NCBI RefSeq assembly: GCF_937981445.1
Contig: NZ_CALJON010000007.1
Location: 1-13,734, forward strand
DNA length: 13,734 bases
Direction of reading: 5' to 3'
Origin: an uncultured Veillonella sp.
Lineage (GTDB): Bacteria > Bacillota > Negativicutes > Veillonellales > Veillonellaceae
Numbering within the stretch: the stretch's first letter is position 1; each line of letters opens with the position of its first letter. A program made the position numbers and the translations under genes. Of this stretch, positions 7,072 to 12,564 are shown in pieces. Below the pieces are notes generated by a model. It searched no databases. It had not been told where the DNA came from and saw nothing but the letters and a program-made list of their open reading frames with translations.

Positions 7072-7160
7072 CACATCGTGTGATGGCAAACCTTGTATTC
7101 ACAGTGATGGTTAAACATTCTATAAAATAATTCTTTTTGTTTTATGAAGAATACAATAAA

Positions 7161-7203
7161 AAAGAAAGCGATATAACATATTTGTTGTGTCGCTTTCTTT
7201 TAT
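7161..7203 (+). terminator. Terminator after the adhesin gene, possibly bidirectional
   Basis: AAAGAAAGCGA (7161-7171) pairs with TCGCTTTCTTT (7190-7200). The stem continues with ATAACA against TGTTGT through one G-U pair, with a loop of about 4 nt. It is followed by TTCTTTTAT on this strand. On the opposite strand the hairpin is followed by a longer T-rich run, so it could also stop leftward transcription. It lies 90 bp after the adhesin stop. Confidence 0.8.
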
Positions 7204-7279
7204 GCACAAAAATGGTGCTCGTGTAGGCAGTGGTTGTGGTACTGTTTTTGGTTCTTTCTGTTAATAAAATGATGATATG

Positions 7280-7334
7280 TTCTTACATTTGGTGTTTAAG
7301 GTTTGAAAAGCTAAACTTGGTATGCATGTAAGAA
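7280..7334. repeat. Nested inverted repeat in noncoding DNA
   Basis: The outer arms TTCTTACAT and ATGTAAGAA are perfectly complementary over 9 bp with 37 bp between them. The inner arms GTTTA and TAAAC pair over 5 bp. It has no T-run after it and no gene immediately upstream, so a terminator role is unlikely. It may be a structured RNA, a protein site or chance. Confidence 0.35.
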
Positions 7335-7429
7335 AATAAGGGGAATAAAACTTATAGTCCATTAAATTACTTATTCACTAAAGTGGAAGGCATGAGTCTT
7401 TCTGCTTTTATAAAAATAATAAAATCCCC

Positions 7430-7459
7430 TTGCCATACCAATAGTGCCTATGATATACT
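7430..7459 (+). promoter_or_regulatory. Promoter of the rpsB operon with extended -10
   Basis: TTGCCA (7430-7435) and TATACT (7454-7459) are 18 bp apart, and TG at 7451-7452 forms an extended -10 (TGaTATACT). Transcription would start near 7466, giving a leader of about 104 nt before rpsB. It is the best promoter match in the window, as expected for a ribosomal protein operon. Confidence 0.75.
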
Positions 7460-7489
7460 CTTAAGGTATGAAATTACGCACGCAGACTG

Positions 7490-7563
7490 ATCCAATATCT
7501 GTGTCAGGGATGTTCCTGATTTATTCTTGGATATGAAGCTGCGGAGGTTTATTAACAGGAGGT
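7490..7563 (+). promoter_or_regulatory. Structured rpsB leader, candidate S2 autoregulatory element
   Basis: Nested stems are visible: ATCCAA (7490-7495) pairs with TTGGAT (7527-7532), enclosing TCAGG (7504-7508) paired with CCTGA (7515-7519). Downstream lie two Shine-Dalgarno-like sequences, GGAGGT (7543-7548) and AGGAGGT (7557-7563); only the second has a start codon at proper distance. TTCCTG (7513-7518) in the inner hairpin could alternatively pair with CAGGAG (7556-7561) of the true RBS. That is the layout of a translational switch. Autogenous control of rpsB by S2 is known in gammaproteobacteria; its action here is inference. Confidence 0.45.
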
Positions 7564-7569
7564 GCCAAC

Positions 7570-8352
7570 ATGGCAGTAGTATCAATGAAACAATTATTGG
7601 AGGCCGGTGTACATTTCGGTCACCAAACTAGAAGATGGAACCCTAAGATGGCTAAGTACATCTTCACTGAACGCAATGGTATTTATATCATTGACCTTCA
7701 AAAAACAGTTAAAAAAGTAGAAGAAGCTTATGACTTCTTACGTGAAGTAGCTCAAAACGGTGAAGTAGTACTTTTCGTAGGTACTAAAAAACAAGCTCAA
7801 GAATCCGTTAAAGAAGAAGCTGAACGTTCCGGTATGTACTTTGTTAACGAACGTTGGTTGGGCGGTATGTTGACTAACTACAAAACTATCGAACTTCGCG
7901 TTAAACGCTTAAAAGAATTAGAAAAAATGGCTGAAGATGGTACATTCGAACTTCTTCCTAAAAAAGAAGTTATCGGTCTTCGTCATGAAATGGAAAAACT
8001 TGAAAAATATCTTGGCGGTATTAAAGATATGCCTAAAATGCCAGGTGCTTTATTCGTAGTTGACCCTAAAAAAGAACGCATCGCAATCGCAGAAGCTAAG
8101 AAATTAGGTATCCCAGTAGTAGCAACTGTTGACACTAACTGTGATCCAGACGAAATCGATTTCCCAATCCCTGCTAACGATGACGCTATTCGTGCCGTTA
8201 AATTATTAACTGGCAAAATGGCTGACGCTATCTTAGAAGGTCGTCAAGGTGAATCTTTAGATGATCAAGGTGAACACCAAGACGCAGCTGACCAAGCATT
8301 AAATCAAATGGTATCTGATTCCCGCGAAATGGTGCAAGACGGTCAAGGCTAA
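7570..8352 (+). CDS. rpsB: 30S ribosomal protein S2
   Basis: Component of the small ribosomal subunit, located at the head-body junction and required for binding of S1-type proteins and for initiation. It has 260 residues, slightly longer than the 246 of Bacillus S2 because of an acidic, Gln-rich C-terminal extension (SLDDQGEHQDAADQALNQM). Family hallmarks are VHFGHQTRRWNPKM near residues 14-27, the NGIYIIDLQKT stretch, ERWLGGMLTN, and PDEIDFPIPANDDAIRAVKL. The start at 7570 is supported by AGGAGGT (7557-7563) with a 6-base gap. It leads the rpsB-tsf-pyrH-frr-uppS-cdsA-dxr cluster and has its own promoter and structured leader. Codon use is more constrained than in the adhesin gene, fitting high expression. 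Confidence 0.98.
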   Translation: MAVVSMKQLLEAGVHFGHQTRRWNPKMAKYIFTERNGIYIIDLQKTVKKVEEAYDFLREVAQNGEVVLFVGTKKQAQESVKEEAERSGMYFVNERWLGGMLTNYKTIELRVKRLKELEKMAEDGTFELLPKKEVIGLRHEMEKLEKYLGGIKDMPKMPGALFVVDPKKERIAIAEAKKLGIPVVATVDTNCDPDEIDFPIPANDDAIRAVKLLTGKMADAILEGRQGESLDDQGEHQDAADQALNQMVSDSREMVQDGQG

Positions 8353-8354
8353 TA

Positions 8355-8447
8355 ACTAAGACTTAAAAGTAAGTTTCATTGTTTGGTTGCCACAAGTTGC
8401 TAGCTATGAAAGCGCTATTATTAGCGAACTGCATATACTAAGACTTA
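8355..8447 (+). repeat. 11-nt direct repeat in the rpsB-tsf spacer
   Basis: ACTAAGACTTA occurs at 8355-8365, just after the rpsB stop, and again at 8437-8447. Between the copies is a small hairpin, CGCTA (8413-8417) with TAGCG (8422-8426). Each repeat is itself partly self-complementary (TAAG/CTTA). Meaning unknown; possibly RNA processing or a protein-binding site. Confidence 0.35.
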
Positions 8448-8509
8448 GTTGCATATATGACATACAATTGAATGACTTACTAATTGATAAAAATTGTAAA
8501 ACAATATAA

Positions 8510-8543
8510 AATTAAGGTAAGGCATTGTGACCTTACCTTAATT
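8510..8543 (+). promoter_or_regulatory. Strong RNA hairpin directly upstream of the tsf RBS
   Basis: AATTAAGGTAAGG (8510-8522) pairs perfectly over 13 bp with CCTTACCTTAATT (8531-8543) around the 8-nt loop CATTGTGA. It ends 7 bases before the AGGAGG of tsf. No T-run follows on this strand (next bases AATGTATAGG), so it is not a standard intrinsic terminator. More likely roles are an attenuator, a barrier protecting the downstream mRNA, or control of tsf translation. Confidence 0.55.
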
Positions 8544-8567
8544 AATGTATAGGAGGAAGATTTAAAC

Positions 8568-9248
8568 ATGGCTATTACTGCTGCATTAGTAAAAGAATTG
8601 CGTGAACTTACAGGCGCAGGCATGATGGATTGCAAAAAGGTATTAACCGAAGCTAACGGTGATATCGAGAAGGCAGTTGACCTTCTTCGTGAAAAAGGTT
8701 TAGCAGCGGCTGCTAAAAAAGCAGGTCGTATTGCTGCTGAAGGTGTTGTTGCTTCTTACATCCATGGTGGCGGCCGCATCGGCGTTTTAGTAGAAGTTAA
8801 CTGCGAAACTGACTTCGTTGCTAAAACTGATGACTTCCAAGAATTAGTAAAAGATATTGCAATGCAAATCGCAGCTGCAAATCCTACTTACTTAAATCGT
8901 GAAGAAGTACCTGCTGAAGTAATTGAACACGAAAAAGCAGTTCTTTTAGAACAAGCCAAAGCAGAAGCGGCTGAAGATGTTAAAAATGGCAGAAAACCAA
9001 AACCAGAAGCAGTGCTTGAAAAAATGGTTGTGGGCCGTGTAGAAAAATTCTATAAAGAAAACTGCCTAATGGAACAAGTTTTCATTAAAGATGGTGACAA
9101 AACTATTACTGATGTTATTACTGAAAAAATTGCTAAAATCGGTGAAAATATCAACGTACGTCGTTTCGTTCGCTACGCTTTAGGCGAAGGAATTGAAAAG
9201 CGCCAAGACGACTTCGAAGCTGAAGTTCGTGCAGCCGCTGGTCAATAA
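8568..9248 (+). CDS. tsf: Elongation factor Ts
   Basis: Guanine-nucleotide exchange factor for EF-Tu; it displaces GDP after each elongation cycle. The N-terminal UBA-like helical domain carries the signature LRELTGAGMMDCKKVL (11-26). VNCETDFVAK (77-86) includes the conserved TDFV, whose Asp82-Phe83 inserts near the EF-Tu magnesium site. A Lys/Glu/Ala-rich helical insertion lies at about 120-150. The protein ends with INVRRFVRYALGEGIEK, the usual C-terminal motif. At 226 residues it is shorter than the 283-293 of E. coli or Bacillus Ts and resembles the compact form with a single core subdomain seen in Thermus and cyanobacteria. The start is supported by AGGAGG at 8551-8556. A terminator lies 10 bp after its stop. 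Confidence 0.97.
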   Translation: MAITAALVKELRELTGAGMMDCKKVLTEANGDIEKAVDLLREKGLAAAAKKAGRIAAEGVVASYIHGGGRIGVLVEVNCETDFVAKTDDFQELVKDIAMQIAAANPTYLNREEVPAEVIEHEKAVLLEQAKAEAAEDVKNGRKPKPEAVLEKMVVGRVEKFYKENCLMEQVFIKDGDKTITDVITEKIAKIGENINVRRFVRYALGEGIEKRQDDFEAEVRAAAGQ

Positions 9249-9258
9249 GAGTTAACAG

Positions 9259-9291
9259 ATAAGAGAACACCGTCCAGTGTTCTCTTATTTT
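9259..9291 (+). terminator. Intrinsic terminator between tsf and pyrH
   Basis: ATAAGAGAACAC (9259-9270) pairs perfectly over 12 bp with GTGTTCTCTTAT (9277-9288) around CGTCCA, followed by TTTTG. The hairpin ends 24 bp before the pyrH ATG. No promoter fits between it and pyrH, so downstream genes probably depend on read-through or on an upstream promoter inside tsf. Confidence 0.85.
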
Positions 9292-9314
9292 GCAATAAGC
9301 AGAGGAGTATAGCG

Positions 9315-10043
9315 ATGAGTAATAGAAAATTTAAACGTATAGTATTAAAGTTAAGTGGCGAAGCATTGGCTGGTGAACAAGGATATGGCATTGATCCAAT
9401 CGTTGTAGAAGGCATTGCTAAGGAAATTGCTGAACTTTCAAAATCCACTGATTTAGAGATTGCTATTGTTGTTGGTGGCGGCAATATTTGGCGTGGTCTT
9501 GCTGGTAGTGCTAAAGGCATGGACCGTGCGTCTGCCGACTACATGGGCATGATTGCAACTGTTATGAACTCCTTGGCACTTCAAGATGCACTTGAAAATG
9601 AAGGTGCTGCTACCCGTGTTCAAACAGCCATTGCTATGCAAGAAGTAGCTGAACCATATATCCGTCGTCGTGCTATCCGTCACTTGGAAAAAGGCCGCAT
9701 TGTAATCTTTGCAGCAGGTACAGGTAATCCTTACTTCTCAACAGATACAACAGCTGCTCTTCGCGCTGCGGAAATTGAAGCAGATGCCATTCTAATGGCT
9801 AAGAAATTTGCAGATGGTGTATATGATTGCGATCCACGCACTAATCCAGATGCAAAAAAATATGATGAATTAACCTATATGGAAGTTATTAGCCGTGAAC
9901 TTAAAGTAATGGATGCTACATCGACTACTTTATGTAAAGATAATAATATTCCTATTGTAGTATTTAGCATGGATATTCCTGGTAACATTACTCGTGCTGC
10001 TAAAGGTGAAGTTGTTGGTACTATTGTAAGAGGTGAAAATTAA
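9315..10043 (+). CDS. pyrH: UMP kinase
   Basis: Phosphorylates UMP to UDP with ATP, an essential cytoplasmic step of pyrimidine nucleotide supply; the bacterial enzyme is a hexamer of the amino-acid-kinase fold. It has 242 residues, the usual length. LKLSGEAL (from residue 11) forms the phosphate-binding start. GGGNIWRG (54-61) is the glycine-rich UMP-binding loop. MDRASADYMGMIATVMNSLALQDALE and GTGNPYFSTDTTAALRAAEI are family hallmarks for nucleotide binding. The RBS AGAGGAG (9301-9307) supports the ATG at 9315. The stop overlaps the frr start by one base in TAATG, indicating translational coupling. UDP is also the source of UDP-sugars for the envelope, which fits the downstream uppS. Confidence 0.97.
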   Translation: MSNRKFKRIVLKLSGEALAGEQGYGIDPIVVEGIAKEIAELSKSTDLEIAIVVGGGNIWRGLAGSAKGMDRASADYMGMIATVMNSLALQDALENEGAATRVQTAIAMQEVAEPYIRRRAIRHLEKGRIVIFAAGTGNPYFSTDTTAALRAAEIEADAILMAKKFADGVYDCDPRTNPDAKKYDELTYMEVISRELKVMDATSTTLCKDNNIPIVVFSMDIPGNITRAAKGEVVGTIVRGEN

Positions 10044-10603
10044 TGGACATTCAAGAGTTGTTAAAACAAGAAGAAGCTCGCATGGATAAAACGATTGAAG
10101 CATTAAAACAAGAGTTTGCATCCATTCGTACAGGCCGTGCAAGTACATCCTTACTTGACAAAGTAATGGTAGATTACTATGGCTCTCAATCCCCAGTGAA
10201 TCAGGTAGCTAATGTAACGGCTCCAGAACCTCGTTTGATTTTAGTGAAACCTTGGGACCGTTCTATGATTGGTCCTATTGAAAAGGCTGTGTTACAATCT
10301 GACCTTGGTTTAAATCCAAGTAATGATGGTGAAACAATTCGCTTAGCTATTCCTCAGCTTACTGAAGAACGTCGTAAGGAATTAGTTAAAGTTGTTAGCA
10401 AACGCGCTGAAGAAGCTAAGATTGCTATTCGCAATATTCGCCGCGATGCTAATGATTCTTTGAAAAAAGAAGAAAAAGCTAAGACTATTACTGAAGATAC
10501 AGTAAAAGATGGTCAGGAACAGATTCAAAAATTAACTGATAAAAAAATCAAGGCTATCGACGACTTACGTGACAAAAAAGAAAAGGACGTATTAGAAGTA
10601 TAA
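10043..10603 (+). CDS. frr: Ribosome recycling factor
   Basis: Splits the post-termination 70S ribosome together with EF-G. It has 186 residues, against the usual 185. The order is typical: an N-terminal helix with MDKTIEALKQEFASIRTGRAS, then the beta domain with VDYYGSQSPVNQVANVTAPEPR and KPWDRSMIGPIEKA, then the long helices with LTEERRKELVKVVSKRAEEAKIAIRNIRRDAND and the closing DDLRDKKEKDVLEV. Arg and Lys residues of the coiled-coil arm that contact rRNA are present. An RBS-like AGAGGTGAA (10030-10038) lies in the end of pyrH, and the ATG overlaps the pyrH stop. Its own stop overlaps the next ATG in the same TAATG manner. Confidence 0.98.
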   Translation: MDIQELLKQEEARMDKTIEALKQEFASIRTGRASTSLLDKVMVDYYGSQSPVNQVANVTAPEPRLILVKPWDRSMIGPIEKAVLQSDLGLNPSNDGETIRLAIPQLTEERRKELVKVVSKRAEEAKIAIRNIRRDANDSLKKEEKAKTITEDTVKDGQEQIQKLTDKKIKAIDDLRDKKEKDVLEV

Positions 10604-10881
10604 TGCAACCTACTTCTATTATAGGATTACCTTGGCAGCTTGCAGAGGGCTTATTGCAGGCTGCCAATATCCCTTATGCAGTGACTATTGGAGCTAATTA
10701 CAATCGTTTTTTTACGGTTGCAGTGTCCAATTATTATGTTGGTCGTGTTACGACTGACCCTATGAAACCAGGGGGATGGCAGGTTTTGCTATTTCGCCCC
10801 ATGATAGCCAGTGAATTTGAAAACTGCAATGAGGTACAATATGCTAAAGAGTTTATTTCGGAAACAGAGCACATCCGCTGA
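10603..10881 (+). CDS. Small conserved-looking protein of unknown function between frr and uppS
   Basis: I do not recognise this 92-residue protein. Its ATG overlaps the frr stop in TAATG, and its 3' end overlaps the uppS start region by 41 bases in another frame, so it is embedded in a translationally coupled operon. That supports a real gene. No signal peptide or membrane segment is evident. It begins IIGLPWQLAEGLLQAANIPY, a short strand then an amphipathic helix, followed by hydrophobic strand-like stretches around FFTVAVSNYYVGRV and WQVLLF. The layout of an I-G-x-P turn plus helix plus strands is loosely PASTA-like, but one unit would be unusual in a soluble protein and I would not assign it. 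Possible jobs include modulating UppS or another cluster member; that is speculation. Confidence 0.75.
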   Translation: MQPTSIIGLPWQLAEGLLQAANIPYAVTIGANYNRFFTVAVSNYYVGRVTTDPMKPGGWQVLLFRPMIASEFENCNEVQYAKEFISETEHIR

Positions 10882-11614
10882 TGGAGTTGTGCCAATCGAT
10901 CCTCATAATATTCCAGCCCATGTGGCGATTATTATGGATGGCAATGGTCGTTGGGCTAAGCGCCGCGGCATGCCACGCACCATGGGACATAGAGCTGGTG
11001 CAGATGTATTAAAGAAAATTGTTATAGCCGCTAATGATATGGGCATAAAGGCCTTAACTGTTTATGGCTTTTCCACGGAAAATTGGAAACGCCCTGAACA
11101 AGAAGTGTCATTACTTATGAGCTTAATCCGCGAATACTTACTTGGGAATGTGCGCGATATGCATGAACACAATGTACGGATTCGCTTTATTGGCTTTATT
11201 GGTGGTTTATCTGAAGAATTACAGCGCATTATTAAAGATGCAGAAGACTTAACTATGAATAATACGGGCCTTACCTTGCAGTTAGCCATTAACTATGGTG
11301 GGCGCGATGAAATAGTACGAGCTATTAAACAGGTAGTAGCTGATGTACAGGACGGCTCTGTGGAGCCTAGTGCAATAAATGAAGATATGTTTAGTGATTA
11401 TCTGTTCACTAAAGAATTTTCTAATGTAGACTTATTAATTCGGCCAAGTGGGGATTACCGAATTAGTAACTTTTTATTATGGCAATTAGCGTATGCTGAG
11501 TTTTGGTTTACAGATACGAATTGGCCAGATTTTACACCTCAGATTTTAGAAGATGCTGTTCGTGCTTTTCAGCAACGAGAGCGGCGCTTTGGAGGTTTAA
11601 AGACGGAGGAGTAG
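10841..11614 (+). CDS. uppS: Undecaprenyl diphosphate synthase (cis-prenyltransferase)
   Basis: Condenses farnesyl diphosphate with eight isopentenyl diphosphates to undecaprenyl diphosphate, the lipid carrier for peptidoglycan and other envelope polymers. From ATG 10841 it has 257 residues. HVAIIMDGNGRWAKRRG (27-43) holds the catalytic Asp33. STENWKRP, TLQLAINYGGRDEIV and the C-terminal SNFLLWQLAYAEFWF (209-223, with the Mg-linked Glu220) are family blocks. The conserved RTSGE or RTGGE motif reads RPSGD here (201-205), an atypical Thr-to-Pro and Glu-to-Asp change. An in-frame ATG at 10811 would add 10 residues, but GAGGT (10831-10835) with a 5-base gap favours 10841. It overlaps the previous gene and is followed one base later by cdsA. 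Confidence 0.95.
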   Translation: MLKSLFRKQSTSADGVVPIDPHNIPAHVAIIMDGNGRWAKRRGMPRTMGHRAGADVLKKIVIAANDMGIKALTVYGFSTENWKRPEQEVSLLMSLIREYLLGNVRDMHEHNVRIRFIGFIGGLSEELQRIIKDAEDLTMNNTGLTLQLAINYGGRDEIVRAIKQVVADVQDGSVEPSAINEDMFSDYLFTKEFSNVDLLIRPSGDYRISNFLLWQLAYAEFWFTDTNWPDFTPQILEDAVRAFQQRERRFGGLKTEE

Positions 11615-11615
11615 C

Positions 11616-12428
11616 ATGTTAAAAACACGCGTTATTACAGCGCTCATAGGCTTTATTTTGGCCATTATTGCCATTACTGTAGGTGGCTATGTATTTAGCG
11701 GGCTCATTATGCTCTTGACCTTACTGGGGTGGCGAGAATTTGTGAGCATGATACGCAAGCTCAACATTACGATACCTGCCACTTGGGGGTATGTTTTTAC
11801 GGCCATTATTATGCTCACATTAATGTTCCATCAATATAAATGGGCTTTAATTAGCGCTGTAGGGTCGGTTATGCTACTTAGCATTATATATATTTTTAGT
11901 CAGAAGCGAATTACCCTTGATGTATTGACCTACGCAGTATTTGGTTTTTTCTATCTTAATGGGGGATTTGCGGCATTATTAATTTTAAGAGAAAATTCAG
12001 TATATGATTTCTTTACCGTGCCTTTTTCGGCTCCTCATATGGGAGAACTCATGCTTTGGCTCCTCTTATTCTGTACTTGGGCGAGTGATACCTTTGCCTA
12101 TTTTGCAGGTCGTAAGTGGGGGCAACATCGCATAGTGCCGAAAATTAGTCCTAATAAGACCTTAGAAGGCTTTATTGGTGGATTTATTGGCTGTATATTG
12201 ACGGCCGTTGTCTATGCATGGATAACTGGAATTCCAGTAGGACTAGGCGCTATGGTAGGCTTTTTGACTGGTATTGTAGCACCATTAGGGGATTTATTTG
12301 AATCGAAGCTAAAGCGTCATTGTTCCATTAAAGACTCTGGGGTGTTATTACCTGGTCATGGGGGTGTATTAGATCGCTTTGATAGCTTATTGTTTGCAGC
12401 CCCTATGGTATTAGCCTATTTATTGTAA
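11616..12428 (+). CDS. cdsA: Phosphatidate cytidylyltransferase (CDP-diglyceride synthase)
   Basis: Inner-membrane enzyme that makes CDP-diacylglycerol from phosphatidic acid and CTP, the branch point for phosphatidylethanolamine, phosphatidylglycerol and cardiolipin. It has 270 residues with about eight hydrophobic helices. WASDTFAYFAGRKWGQHR and ISPNKTLEGFIGG precede the Prosite-type signature SKLKRHCSIKDSGVLLPGHG then GVLDRFDSL (about 230-257), which holds the conserved Asp and Lys residues of the active site. GGAGGA (11605-11610) inside the end of uppS is the RBS. The start is one base after the uppS stop. Downstream is a 136-bp gap with a weak A/U-rich hairpin. Confidence 0.96.
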   Translation: MLKTRVITALIGFILAIIAITVGGYVFSGLIMLLTLLGWREFVSMIRKLNITIPATWGYVFTAIIMLTLMFHQYKWALISAVGSVMLLSIIYIFSQKRITLDVLTYAVFGFFYLNGGFAALLILRENSVYDFFTVPFSAPHMGELMLWLLLFCTWASDTFAYFAGRKWGQHRIVPKISPNKTLEGFIGGFIGCILTAVVYAWITGIPVGLGAMVGFLTGIVAPLGDLFESKLKRHCSIKDSGVLLPGHGGVLDRFDSLLFAAPMVLAYLL

Positions 12429-12461
12429 GTAAGATTTCAATGTATTGAATCAGGGAGTTAG

Positions 12462-12497
12462 TTATTTACTTTTTACTTGTTTAGTAAGTAATTTTTT
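12462..12497 (+). terminator. Weak A/U-rich hairpin with T-run after cdsA
   Basis: TTATTTACT (12462-12470) pairs with AGTAAGTAA (12483-12491) with one G-U pair and is followed directly by TTTTTT. The stem is nearly free of G-C pairs, so termination would be inefficient at best. An inverted repeat TTCAA/TTGAA (12436-12449) lies just upstream. No convincing promoter for dxr was found in this gap; TAATAT at 12507-12512 lacks a -35. Confidence 0.4.
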
Positions 12498-12564
12498 GTT
12501 ATTAAATAATATAGCTAATTGCTGATTCTATCCTATTGGATTTGAAGTAACATAAGGAGTTTCT

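Larger units (their letters stand above)
7204..7465 (+). other. Noncoding stretch between the adhesin terminator and the rpsB promoter
   Basis: No ORF with a believable start and RBS is seen on either strand. The notable structure is a 9-bp perfect inverted repeat, TTCTTACAT (7280-7288) with ATGTAAGAA (7326-7334), enclosing a second 5-bp pair GTTTA (7294-7298) with TAAAC (7312-7316). The rest is featureless up to the rpsB promoter. Confidence 0.5.

Noticed and set aside
8484..8510. Possible separate tsf promoter (TTGATA with TATAAA)
   Set aside because: The spacer is only 15 bp, the -10 runs into the base of the 13-bp hairpin, and the region is AT-rich enough to give such matches by chance.
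10811..10840. Longer uppS start at ATG 10811
   Set aside because: No RBS at the right distance; GAGGT precedes ATG 10841. Not excluded absolutely.
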